NCBI RefSeq assembly: GCF_003129485.1
Contig: NZ_QFFG01000002.1
Span: forward strand, 124,001 to 188,000
DNA length: 64,000 nt
Source: Polaribacter aquimarinus
GTDB lineage: Bacteria > Bacteroidota > Bacteroidia > Flavobacteriales > Flavobacteriaceae
Reading direction: 5' to 3'
Part shown: positions 25,722 through 33,709 of the stretch, piece by piece
Layout: every line of letters starts with the position of its first letter
Position numbering within the stretch: the stretch's first letter is position 1
The notes under the pieces: generated by a model
The model's database searches: none
What the model saw: the letters and a program-made list of their open reading frames with translations, nothing else
What the model was told of the DNA's origin: nothing
Program-made: the position numbers and the translations under genes

Positions 25722-26482
25722 TTTTTTCTATTTGTGTCTTTCATGTATTTATTATCATTTACTAAATCTTCATAAATAACTTCAAATGTTTTTTGTTGTA
25801 GTGGTTTCATATCTTTAGCTTCTAACCCTTTGGTTGCAATAAATTGATGTTGACGCACTCTAAAAACTCCAGGTTTACCTTTTAAAAAGTCCCATGAAAA
25901 TAAACGTTTGCAATCAAAATAGACTTGAGGAACAATTGGAATTTGAAACTCAATAGCCAAACTAAAAGCACCTTTTTTAAAAGGTGCTAAAATAACATCT
26001 TCGGTTGGCACTAATCCTTCAGGAAAAATTGCCATACTAACACCATTCTGTAATCTTTTTTTAGCCATTTCGAATACTCTTTTTCTACTTCTTATACTAC
26101 TTCTATCTACCATTATTACCGTTTTTTTATAAAAAAAACCAAAAATTGGAATTTGTGCTAACTCTTTTTTCCCTACAAAAACTATTGGATTTTTACTCAA
26201 GACAATTAGTATAAATGGGTCCATCAGTGATGCATGATTAGGACAAAACATGTAACTTTTATTAGATTCTATTTCCTGATCAAGCTGAATATCTAGTCGA
26301 AAACCCATACCATAAATTAATACTTTAGACCAAATTCTGACTAGTTTCCAGAGTAAGTGATAGTAATCTTCTTTTGCAGTAAAAATGATTAATAAAGGAG
26401 ACATTAAAATAATTGTGGTAAACATTAATATGTAAAACCACAATCGCCAAATCAATAAAAAAGGAATTTTTATATACTTCAC
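25718..26482 (-). CDS. 1-acyl-sn-glycerol-3-phosphate acyltransferase (PlsC family)
   Basis: A 254-residue membrane-bound acyltransferase making phosphatidic acid or acylating a related lipid. One or two N-terminal helices (residues 6-35) precede the PlsC domain. The four motifs are present: I NHASLMDPF (the H-x4-D catalytic pair), II near VMVDRSSIRSRKR, III FPEGLVPT and IV IPIVPQVYFD. It is co-translated with the haemolysin III gene. Whether this is the housekeeping PlsC or a paralogue for another lipid (for example ornithine lipids) is not decidable here. Confidence 0.9.
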   Translation of the reverse strand: MKYIKIPFLLIWRLWFYILMFTTIILMSPLLIIFTAKEDYYHLLWKLVRIWSKVLIYGMGFRLDIQLDQEIESNKSYMFCPNHASLMDPFILIVLSKNPIVFVGKKELAQIPIFGFFYKKTVIMVDRSSIRSRKRVFEMAKKRLQNGVSMAIFPEGLVPTEDVILAPFKKGAFSLAIEFQIPIVPQVYFDCKRLFSWDFLKGKPGVFRVRQHQFIATKGLEAKDMKPLQQKTFEVIYEDLVNDNKYMKDTNRKK

Positions 26483-26575
26483 AGAATCTTAAAACGCTAT
26501 TTCATAATTTTAATTATATGTTAACTTGATATAAATAAAAATCATTTAAAACCAAATGTAGTAATATTCTTTTGT

Positions 26576-26609
26576 TTGATGGATTTTATCAATCAAAACC
26601 TTACTTTTG
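26576..26609 (+). promoter_or_regulatory. trpS promoter (-33 TTG and -7 TAnnTTTG)
   Basis: TACTTTTG at 26602-26609 matches TAnnTTTG, with TTG at 26576-26578 and a 23-base spacer, within the range seen in Flavobacterium. The start site would be near 26616, which makes an ATG at 26619 unusable and supports the trpS start at 26664. Confidence 0.6.
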
Positions 26610-26663
26610 TCATCGTAGATGGTTTTTCTATCTTACATATATAAAAAAAGAGAAAATAAAATT

Positions 26664-27632
26664 ATGTCTAGAGTTTTAACGGGTGTACAAAGTACTGGAA
26701 CACCACATTTGGGAAATTTATTGGGTGCTATTTTACCTGCCATAGAAATGGCTAATAACCCAGAAAATGAAGCTTTTTTATTTATTGCAGATATGCATTC
26801 TTTAACACAAATTAAAGATGGAAATCAGCTAAGAGAAAATACTTATAGTACAGCTGCAACTTGGTTAGCATGTGGTTTAGACATTAATAAAACTGTTTTT
26901 TACAGGCAGAGTGATATTCCTCAAGTAACAGAATTATCTTGGTATTTGAGCTGCTTTTTCCCATACCAACGTTTAACATTAGCACACAGTTTTAAAGATA
27001 AAGCAGATCGTTTAGCAGATGTAAACTCTGGTTTATTTACCTATCCTATGTTAATGGCTGCTGATATTTTGTTGTATGATGCAGAAATTGTTCCTGTGGG
27101 AAAAGATCAATTACAACATTTAGAAATGACACGTGATGTTGCGAATAGATTAAATAATGTTGTTGGAGAAACTTTGGTAGCTCCAGAAGCAAAAATACAA
27201 GAACACACTAAATTAGTTCCTGGAACTGATGGAGAAAAGATGAGTAAATCTAGAAATAATATTATTAATATTTTCTTAGCTGATAAAAAGTTAAGAAAAC
27301 AAATAATGAGTATTAAGACCGACAGTAAAGGTTTGGAAGAGCCAAAAGATCCTGATACTGATAATGTTTTTGCTTTGTATAAACTACTAGCTTCTGATGC
27401 TCAAATTGCAGAAATGAGAGCAAATTATGAAGGTGGAAATTACGGTTATGGGCATGCTAAACAAGCTTTATACGAATTAATTATAGATAAATTTACTACT
27501 GTTAGAGGACGTTATCATCATTTTATGGAAAACAAACATGAGATTGATGAAGCTTTACAACTTGGAGCAAAAAAGGCAACTCTAGTTGCCAATGATGTTT
27601 TGCATAGAGTTCGTGCTAAAGTTGGATATTAA
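26664..27632 (+). CDS. trpS: Tryptophanyl-tRNA synthetase
   Basis: A class I synthetase that charges tRNA-Trp. I choose the ATG at 26664, giving 322 residues beginning MSRVLTGVQSTG, the normal start of the family. An upstream in-frame ATG at 26619 would add 15 basic residues and falls at the predicted transcription start. The HIGH-type motif is PHLGN (14-18) and the KMSKS motif is present in GEKMSKSRNN. The tryptophan pocket regions FIADMHSLT and PMLMAADILLYDA are conserved. It is monocistronic with its own promoter and terminator. No tRNA or T-box-like leader is visible. Confidence 0.96.
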   Translation: MSRVLTGVQSTGTPHLGNLLGAILPAIEMANNPENEAFLFIADMHSLTQIKDGNQLRENTYSTAATWLACGLDINKTVFYRQSDIPQVTELSWYLSCFFPYQRLTLAHSFKDKADRLADVNSGLFTYPMLMAADILLYDAEIVPVGKDQLQHLEMTRDVANRLNNVVGETLVAPEAKIQEHTKLVPGTDGEKMSKSRNNIINIFLADKKLRKQIMSIKTDSKGLEEPKDPDTDNVFALYKLLASDAQIAEMRANYEGGNYGYGHAKQALYELIIDKFTTVRGRYHHFMENKHEIDEALQLGAKKATLVANDVLHRVRAKVGY

Positions 27633-27654
27633 ACTAATCAAAATTTAAGTTTAG

Positions 27655-27686
27655 AAAAAAACCACGTTAATTGCGTGGTTTTTTTT
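27655..27686. terminator. Bidirectional terminator between trpS and the DUF1761 gene
   Basis: An A-rich/T-rich stem with core AACCACG/CGTGGTT (27660-27666 and 27674-27680) and a 7-base loop. An A run precedes it and a T run of eight follows, so it can work in both directions for the convergent genes. Confidence 0.85.
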
Positions 27687-27703
27687 AATTCATATACCTT
27701 GCA

Positions 27704-28204
27704 TTATACCCATTGGCAGACAATTCCTCCCATTATTGCTAGTGTTACAATCCAATATCCTGCATTTATAGCAATGTATTTTGCACTTTTCTTTTCGAAC
27801 ATTGCAATAATAGCTAAGATTGGCAATACTAAAAACAATCCTAAAATAGAACCATGTAGCGCACCATGCTTAAAGGTTCTAAAACGGTCTCCATAAGTTT
27901 CCATATAATTATTAAAGTAAGTTGTAGCCTCTCCTGTTGCTCCTTCTGCAAAACCAGGTTCTCCCATTAAAGAAGAATAAACACCCCATTGGTGTATTAC
28001 TAAAGTTTGTAAGATAAAAGCCAATAAGAAGCTAAAGATAAGACATAATATAAATATTTTTGTCATATTTTGACCTTCCATAGATTCTTTCGAGAATCCC
28101 ATTTCTTTCATCCAAGCATTTCCAAATAGTGGTCCATACCAGACAAACCCCATTACTAAAGGGACTAAAGCTGCAATTGCAATAAATAAAATATTCATTT
28201 CCAT
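27704..28204 (-). CDS. DUF1761 family membrane protein
   Basis: A 166-residue protein with four predicted helices. It matches the DUF1761 pattern: an N-terminal helix with GFVWYGPLFGNAWMKEMGFS (the family hallmark WYGPLFG.AW), a middle helix pair around FKHGALHGSILGLFLVLP, and a C-terminal helix YIAINAGYWIVTLAIMGGI. The function of the family is unknown. It is monocistronic, with a -7 element 26 bases upstream and a shared terminator with trpS. Confidence 0.88.
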   Translation of the reverse strand: MEMNILFIAIAALVPLVMGFVWYGPLFGNAWMKEMGFSKESMEGQNMTKIFILCLIFSFLLAFILQTLVIHQWGVYSSLMGEPGFAEGATGEATTYFNNYMETYGDRFRTFKHGALHGSILGLFLVLPILAIIAMFEKKSAKYIAINAGYWIVTLAIMGGIVCQWV

Positions 28205-28229
28205 GATAAAAAAGTTTTTGGTTGAATAC

Positions 28230-28237
28230 CAAATATA
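28230..28237 (-). promoter_or_regulatory. -7 promoter element of the DUF1761 gene
   Basis: Minus-strand TATATTTG is an exact TAnnTTTG match, 26 bases before the start codon at 28204. Confidence 0.5.
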
Positions 28238-28280
28238 AGAAATCTGAAATTGATGGTTAATATCTAGTAAAATTTACTTA

Positions 28281-28907
28281 CTACCTTATTGTCTGTTTGT
28301 ACAAATTCTGAAAATACTCTTCTTTCCTTTTTCTATTAATGAATAAAGTTTTGAGCTCAATAAACTCTCTTTCAGTCAAATTTTCTCTTAAATGAGAATA
28401 ATCATTTTTATGAAATTCATCAAAAGTAAAAAAAGAAAGGTATTCATTTAACATAAGACTACTTCCTACACAACCCATTTGAAAATGAACAAAAGCTATA
28501 CTATCGTTTAAAGCTCTTTTTAGAAGTTGAAATTTTAATTTCTTGTTCTTTCTTAAAAGTGCTTGATAACTTAACCCTTTTACTGTACCATCTGGATAAT
28601 CTAAAAGATTAGTCAATTCATAGTTAAAAGCATTTTTTGAAATCCATATTTGTCTATTAAACTGTACAGTTTCAATTTTCCCATTACCTCTACTTCCAAA
28701 AGATATCTGACCATAATTTTTTAAAGCTAAAACAGCATCTTTAATTTGTGGTCGAATTCCATTCCAATCAAAATTCCAAGATGAATCATAAGAACTAGAG
28801 AAACCATATGTAAATAAAATAAATATTAACAAAAAAATGGGCAAAAATCTAGAACCCATAATTTTTGCAGGCGTTTTGTTTCGTTGATATTTTCTTTTAA
28901 AAAACAC
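28281..28907 (-). CDS. Hypothetical membrane-anchored protein
   Basis: A 208-residue protein not recognised as any named family. A basic N-terminal stretch (FFKRKYQRNKTPAK) precedes one hydrophobic helix (about 19-37), which makes it look like a type II anchored protein with the rest in the periplasm. The rest is mostly helical with several charged segments and a C-terminal RKRKEEYFQNLY. It starts 2 bases after the DUF4837 gene, as last gene of the exonuclease-transglycosylase operon. A role at the cell envelope is suggested by that neighbour only. An ATG at 28859 (MGSRFLPIF) is an alternative start. Confidence 0.75.
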   Translation of the reverse strand: MFFKRKYQRNKTPAKIMGSRFLPIFLLIFILFTYGFSSSYDSSWNFDWNGIRPQIKDAVLALKNYGQISFGSRGNGKIETVQFNRQIWISKNAFNYELTNLLDYPDGTVKGLSYQALLRKNKKLKFQLLKRALNDSIAFVHFQMGCVGSSLMLNEYLSFFTFDEFHKNDYSHLRENLTEREFIELKTLFINRKRKEEYFQNLYKQTIR

Positions 28908-28909
28908 TT

Positions 28910-29893
28910 TTACTGAATCTTCATCGACTTCGCAATTGCTTCTAGTTCAAACAAAAATGCTCTTTTATTTACAGAAGGTGCATAAGTAAATCCTTCAAAA
29001 ACTACTAGTCTATTGTTCTTTTTATCAATTACAGTATAATTTAAAAAAGGCCCTGCCATAAAATCGTTTTTAACTTCCCACTTTCCACGTGTTTCAAATG
29101 CTTTTTTTCCGTCAATAATTGCATCAAAAGTAGATGGTGTATAGGCTTCTTCTGTAATCATATGCATTGTTTCTGGGTCTGAACCTGGAATATATTTCTT
29201 ACCAATTCTATTTCTTACAGCAACGATACTATCTGATACAGTAGTTTCATTTTCTAATGGAACTGAATACACCAAGATATTATTACTACCTGTTTTAGCA
29301 ATACCACTTTTTAAATGTTGACGTAACCATAGAAAATCTCCAGTATCGTCTACTGTATTAAACTTTTTATGTATAGTTAATGAAATCCCTAATTTTTGAA
29401 GGGTTTTATATTGAGTATCATCTAATTTTGTTTTTTTAAACTGTGTTTGTAGCATCTTAATATCTGCATCTAAAAAAGTATCTATAATTTCTTTTTGGTG
29501 TTTTTGAAATACCTTTATAACACTTTCTTTATCCTTACCATAAACATAAACTACCGTTTGAGGTTGAGCATAAACATTATTTTTTATAAAAAACTTATCT
29601 TCATCACTAACGCCAATAATCATAATATTTCTAGAAACTTTCATCATTTTTCCAAATCCGTTAGGAGCAATTTGAGAAACTGACAGTGTAGGTTCTGGTT
29701 GAGGTAAACCAACAACTAACTCGCCAAAAGAGTTTCGAATTTCTTTCCCAATATCTCCGTCCCATGAATTAATGTCTGTAACAACCATTACTTTATTCAC
29801 TTTCCCTACAGAGCCTCTTAACACAAACTTATCATTACCTCCACAAGAAAACAAAAGAAAAGTAACTGCTATTAAAGAATATATTTTTTTCAT
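28910..29893 (-). CDS. DUF4837 family lipoprotein
   Basis: A 327-residue lipoprotein with lipobox LFSC (Cys17). The DUF4837 family is restricted to Bacteroidetes and has no known function. The conserved core begins with NKVMVVTDINSWDG and ends near VFEGFTYAPSVNKRAFLFELEAIAKS. Long alternating beta/helix segments are consistent with a periplasmic or outer membrane leaflet domain. It lies 4 bases downstream of the lytic transglycosylase gene, an association that suggests a link to peptidoglycan turnover (inference). Confidence 0.88.
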   Translation of the reverse strand: MKKIYSLIAVTFLLFSCGGNDKFVLRGSVGKVNKVMVVTDINSWDGDIGKEIRNSFGELVVGLPQPEPTLSVSQIAPNGFGKMMKVSRNIMIIGVSDEDKFFIKNNVYAQPQTVVYVYGKDKESVIKVFQKHQKEIIDTFLDADIKMLQTQFKKTKLDDTQYKTLQKLGISLTIHKKFNTVDDTGDFLWLRQHLKSGIAKTGSNNILVYSVPLENETTVSDSIVAVRNRIGKKYIPGSDPETMHMITEEAYTPSTFDAIIDGKKAFETRGKWEVKNDFMAGPFLNYTVIDKKNNRLVVFEGFTYAPSVNKRAFLFELEAIAKSMKIQ

Positions 29894-29897
29894 AAGA

Positions 29898-31421
29898 TTA
29901 ACTTTTAAATATTTTAAGTTTAGTTCCAGGTTTTAAATCTTTAGCACTCCAAATATTGTTCCATTTTTTTAGTTTGTCCACAGAAACATTTTTAAATTTT
30001 TGAGAAATACTCCAAAGTGAGTCTCCTTTTTGAACAATATAAATTTCGTGCTTTCCTTTTTTTCCTGAATTACTGGATAGACCTTTATCTCTTTTAACTA
30101 TTGGTTTACTTGTAGAAAAAGGAACTTTTTTTGGATAAATATACAATCGCTGCCCTATGCTTAAACGACTTGTTTTTAAACGATTCCATCGTTTTAAATC
30201 GCTTACACGCACACCATATCTGTTGGCTACCTTACCTAAAAAATCTCCACTTTTAACGCTGTAACGAATACGTTTATCCATTTCAAAGTATTTAGCCAAA
30301 GGTTTTTCTCTTTTAGCATCGTCTGCTTCTGCTAATGCATACAATTCTTTTTCTTTATTTAAAAAAGAAATCACTTTTGTGATTGGTAACCTTAACGCAT
30401 AATTTCTTCCTTCTACAAAAGGAATAATATTTAATTTATATTCCGGGTTTAAAAAAGTTAATACTTCTTCATCAACTCCTATAGTTTCTGTAATTTGATC
30501 AAAACTAAGGGTTCTTTTTATTCGAATTGTATCTGTTTGAAAACTAAAAAGCTTCGGTAATTCTGAATAAATTCTATGTTCATTAGCATATTCGAAAATA
30601 TACATTGTTGCATAAAAAGCTGGAACATAACCTGCCGTTTCTCTTGGTAAAAAAGGTCTAATATTCCAATAATTTTTATATCCGCCAGATCGTTTTATCG
30701 CTTTTGTTACATTTCCTGGTCCAGAATTGTATGCTGCCAAAGCCAAATCCCAATCTCCAAAAATTTTGTACAACTGACTTAAATATTTACAGGCAGCAAT
30801 AGTTGATTTTACAGGATTATATCGTTCATCAACATAAGAGCTCACTTTTAAATCGAACTGTTTCCCTGTACCATACATAAATTGCCATAACCCAGATGCT
30901 CCAACTCTTGACCTAGCTCTAGGCTTTAAAGCAGATTCTACTATAGCTAAATATTTCATTTCTAAAGGAATATCATATTGATCTAGATATTGCTCAAACA
31001 TCGGAAAATAATATTTTGCTTTCGCGATTAATGCTGGATAATATTTTTTTCGATACAATAAATAACTATTAATTACCTTTTCTAAAGAGGGATTATACCC
31101 TAAATTAAAAGGTGTACTTTGGTTTAAATTAGAGAGACGTTTTTTTAATAAACCTGTTGTAACTGCTGTTTTTGTATTTCCAATAATATCCTTATCGTTA
31201 ATAATATACTCCAAAGTATCTATTAAATCTGAATCAAATTTATCTTCAATTAGCAAACTATCTATTGTTCTTAAATCTTCATCAGAAAATAAATCGGGCG
31301 CAATTATTTTTATAGAATCATTAGTAATGAATAGGGAATCTTTTTTAAGAATTTGGATACTGTCTTTCTCTTGCGAAAAAAATGAAATTGTAAAAAATAA
31401 GAAGGGGAAAAACTTTTTCAT
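29898..31421 (-). CDS. mltD: Lytic transglycosylase with two LysM domains (MltD-like)
   Basis: A 507-residue exported murein hydrolase that cuts glycan strands to 1,6-anhydro products. A signal peptide (to about FFSQ) precedes the SLT goose-lysozyme-type domain (about 140-290) with catalytic Glu162 in LAIVESALKP, then GASGLWQFM and ALAAYNSGPGNV. Two LysM peptidoglycan-binding domains follow, at about 389-433 (YSVKSGDFLGKVANRYGV) and 461-505 (YIVQKGDSLWSISQKF). The separating basic, serine-rich stretch looks like a linker. It lies 4 bases after xth and 4 before DUF4837. Confidence 0.93.
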   Translation of the reverse strand: MKKFFPFLFFTISFFSQEKDSIQILKKDSLFITNDSIKIIAPDLFSDEDLRTIDSLLIEDKFDSDLIDTLEYIINDKDIIGNTKTAVTTGLLKKRLSNLNQSTPFNLGYNPSLEKVINSYLLYRKKYYPALIAKAKYYFPMFEQYLDQYDIPLEMKYLAIVESALKPRARSRVGASGLWQFMYGTGKQFDLKVSSYVDERYNPVKSTIAACKYLSQLYKIFGDWDLALAAYNSGPGNVTKAIKRSGGYKNYWNIRPFLPRETAGYVPAFYATMYIFEYANEHRIYSELPKLFSFQTDTIRIKRTLSFDQITETIGVDEEVLTFLNPEYKLNIIPFVEGRNYALRLPITKVISFLNKEKELYALAEADDAKREKPLAKYFEMDKRIRYSVKSGDFLGKVANRYGVRVSDLKRWNRLKTSRLSIGQRLYIYPKKVPFSTSKPIVKRDKGLSSNSGKKGKHEIYIVQKGDSLWSISQKFKNVSVDKLKKWNNIWSAKDLKPGTKLKIFKS

Positions 31422-31425
31422 AATC

Positions 31426-32187
31426 TTAAAAATCCAGTTCTAAAGCAATTGGACAATGATCTGAGTGTTTTGCTTCTGGTAAAATATAGGCTCTGGTAAT
31501 CTTATCTTTTAAAGGTTTTGTAACCATCGCATAATCTAAACGCCAACCCTTATTGTTTGCTCTTGCATTGGCTCTGTAACTCCACCAAGAATATTCTCGT
31601 TTATCAGGATTTAGATATCTGAAACTATCTACAAATCCGCTTTGAATAAACTCTCCAATCCATTGACGTTCTTCTGGTAAAAACCCTGAAACTCCTTTCA
31701 TTTTTGGATTATGAATATCCATTTCTTCGTGACAAATATTGTAATCTCCACAGATTACTAAATTTGGAATTTCTTTTCTTAAATTATTGATATATACTTG
31801 AAATTCATCCATATAATTTAGCTTGAAGTTCAACCTATCTAAGTTTGTTCCAGATGGTAAATAGAGACTCATTATAGAAACATTATCATAATCTACACGT
31901 AAATTTCTACCTTCAAAATCCATAGTTTCAATTCCTGTACCGTATTCGATATGATTTGGTTTTTCTTTGCAAAAAATAGCTACTGAAGAATAACCTTTTT
32001 TTTGAGCTGAAAACCAATAATGAAAAGGGTATCCAGCTTCTTCAAATAGTGTCAAATCAAGTTGTTCTTTATGAGCTTTGGTTTCTTGTATACAAATTAC
32101 ATCTGGATTAGCAGCTTGTAACCAGTCTAAAAAACCTTTTTTTAGTGCTGCTCTAATTCCGTTTACGTTGTATGATATTATTTTCAT
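31426..32187 (-). CDS. xth: Exodeoxyribonuclease III
   Basis: A 253-residue Mg-dependent AP endonuclease/3'-5' exonuclease of base-excision repair. Motifs of the exonuclease-endonuclease-phosphatase fold are in place: ISYNVNGIRAALKKGF, CIQETK (metal-binding Glu), GDYNICHEEMDI, LDYAMVTKPL and KHSDHCPIALEL (catalytic Asp-His). It is the first gene of a four-gene leftward group with gaps of 4, 4 and 2 bases, so DNA repair is transcriptionally joined to envelope functions here. Confidence 0.96.
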   Translation of the reverse strand: MKIISYNVNGIRAALKKGFLDWLQAANPDVICIQETKAHKEQLDLTLFEEAGYPFHYWFSAQKKGYSSVAIFCKEKPNHIEYGTGIETMDFEGRNLRVDYDNVSIMSLYLPSGTNLDRLNFKLNYMDEFQVYINNLRKEIPNLVICGDYNICHEEMDIHNPKMKGVSGFLPEERQWIGEFIQSGFVDSFRYLNPDKREYSWWSYRANARANNKGWRLDYAMVTKPLKDKITRAYILPEAKHSDHCPIALELDF

Positions 32188-32275
32188 ATTTATTTTATCT
32201 TAAAGAAGAAACCTCTTTCTTAAATATTTTTTTAGTTCTAGCCTAGACTCTAACTGTTAAAAACATTTAAAAAAA

Positions 32276-32932
32276 TTAAACGTCCATTTCTGGTATTTCT
32301 CCATTTACAATTAAAGTGCCTTCTGTTGCATTTTGAATTTCTTCTACAGTAACTCCTGGAGCTCTTTCTAATAAATGAAAAGCACTATTTTTAACTTCAA
32401 TCACAGCTAAATTGGTTACGATTTTTGTTACGCAACCAACACCAGTTAAAGGCAAAGAGCATTTTTTTAGCAATTTAGATTCGCCTCTTTTATTGGTGTG
32501 CATCATCGCTACAATAATGTTTTCTGCAGATGCCACTAAATCCATAGCACCACCCATACCTTTTACCATTTTCCCGGGAATTTTCCAATTGGCAATATCT
32601 CCATTCTCAGCAACTTCCATGGCTCCTAAAATGGTTAAGTGAACGTGTTTACCTCTAATCATCGAAAAACTTGTTGCAGAATCAAAAAAACTAGCTCCTG
32701 GCATTGTAGTTATCGTTTGCTTACCAGCATTTATAATATCTGCATCTTCTTCACCTTCAAAAGGAAAAGGACCCATACCTAAAACACCATTTTCAGACTG
32801 AAACTCAACTTCTATATCATCTCTCACATAATTAGCCACTAATGTTGGAATACCGATTCCTAAATTTACATAAAATCCATCTTGAACTTCTTGAGCTATT
32901 CGCTTTGCGATTCCGTTTTTATCTAAAGCCAT
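32276..32932 (-). CDS. scoB: 3-oxoacid CoA-transferase subunit B
   Basis: The 218-residue beta subunit of a family I CoA transferase (succinyl-CoA:3-ketoacid type). It holds the catalytic glutamate, Glu47, in FQSENGVLGMGP; CoA is transferred through a glutamyl-CoA thioester. Other blocks are NLGIGIPTLVANY and GAMDLVASAENIIV. It follows scoA after 2 bases. The pair allows use of acetoacetate or other ketoacids via succinyl-CoA, feeding acetoacetyl-CoA to central metabolism. Confidence 0.95.
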   Translation of the reverse strand: MALDKNGIAKRIAQEVQDGFYVNLGIGIPTLVANYVRDDIEVEFQSENGVLGMGPFPFEGEEDADIINAGKQTITTMPGASFFDSATSFSMIRGKHVHLTILGAMEVAENGDIANWKIPGKMVKGMGGAMDLVASAENIIVAMMHTNKRGESKLLKKCSLPLTGVGCVTKIVTNLAVIEVKNSAFHLLERAPGVTVEEIQNATEGTLIVNGEIPEMDV

Positions 32933-32934
32933 AA

Positions 32935-33636
32935 CTATTGTTTTTGTCTTACTGTTCGTTGTTCAATTCTTTTCTCGTAGTGCTTTCCTTGAAATATTCT
33001 TTGTACAAATATTCCAGGAATATGAATATTATTTGGGTTTAATTCTCCAACTAGAACAAGCTCTTCTACTTCTGCGACAGTAATTGTTGCAGCTCCACAC
33101 ATGTTTGGATTAAAGTTTCTTGAAGTTCCTTTAAAAACTAAATTCCCAGCAGCATCTCCTTTCCAAGCTTTTACAAAAGCAAAATCTGCTTTAAAAGCCG
33201 GTTCTAAAACATACATTTTTCCATCAAACTCTCTTGTTTCTTTTCCTTCTGCAACTTCAGTTCCATAACCTGCTGGTGTGTAAAATGCAGGAAAACCTGC
33301 TTGAGCTGCCCTACATTTTTCTGCTAAAGTTCCTTGAGGAGTTAACTCGACCTCTAATTCTCCTGATAACATTTGGCGTTCAAATTCATCATTTTCACCT
33401 ACATATGAAGATATCATTTTTTTAATTTGTTTATTTTGCAATAAAAGTCCTAATCCAAAATCATCTACACCAGCATTATTAGAAATACAAGTTACCTCTC
33501 TTATATCTAATCTCACCAATTCTGATATTGCATTTTCTGGAATACCACATAAACCAAAACCGCCTAACATTAATGTCATTCCACTTTTTACACCTTGTAA
33601 AGCTTCTTGTACATTGTCTACTTTTTTGTTTATCAT
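32935..33636 (-). CDS. scoA: 3-oxoacid CoA-transferase subunit A
   Basis: The 233-residue alpha subunit of the same CoA transferase. It shows the glycine-rich block [12 protein letters not shown] near the N-terminus, [14 protein letters not shown], a middle [16 protein letters not shown] block and the C-terminal [16 protein letters not shown]. It is first of the two-gene unit; scoB follows after 2 bases. The gene begins 73 bases downstream of the PBP1A stop, so read-through from that operon is possible; no clear terminator or promoter lies between. Confidence 0.95.
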   Translation of the reverse strand: MINKKVDNVQEALQGVKSGMTLMLGGFGLCGIPENAISELVRLDIREVTCISNNAGVDDFGLGLLLQNKQIKKMISSYVGENDEFERQMLSGELEVELTPQGTLAEKCRAAQAGFPAFYTPAGYGTEVAEGKETREFDGKMYVLEPAFKADFAFVKAWKGDAAGNLVFKGTSRNFNPNMCGAATITVAEVEELVLVGELNPNNIHIPGIFVQRIFQGKHYEKRIEQRTVRQKQ

Positions 33637-33709
33637 ATTTATTGTTTTATGGTGAATAAAAATAATAAGATTCTAAAAATAAGTTTAAAATAATGCTCCT
33701 AATAAAACC

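Noticed and set aside
26619..26663. Upstream ATG for trpS
   Set aside because: It would start at or next to the predicted transcription start and adds residues absent from the family.
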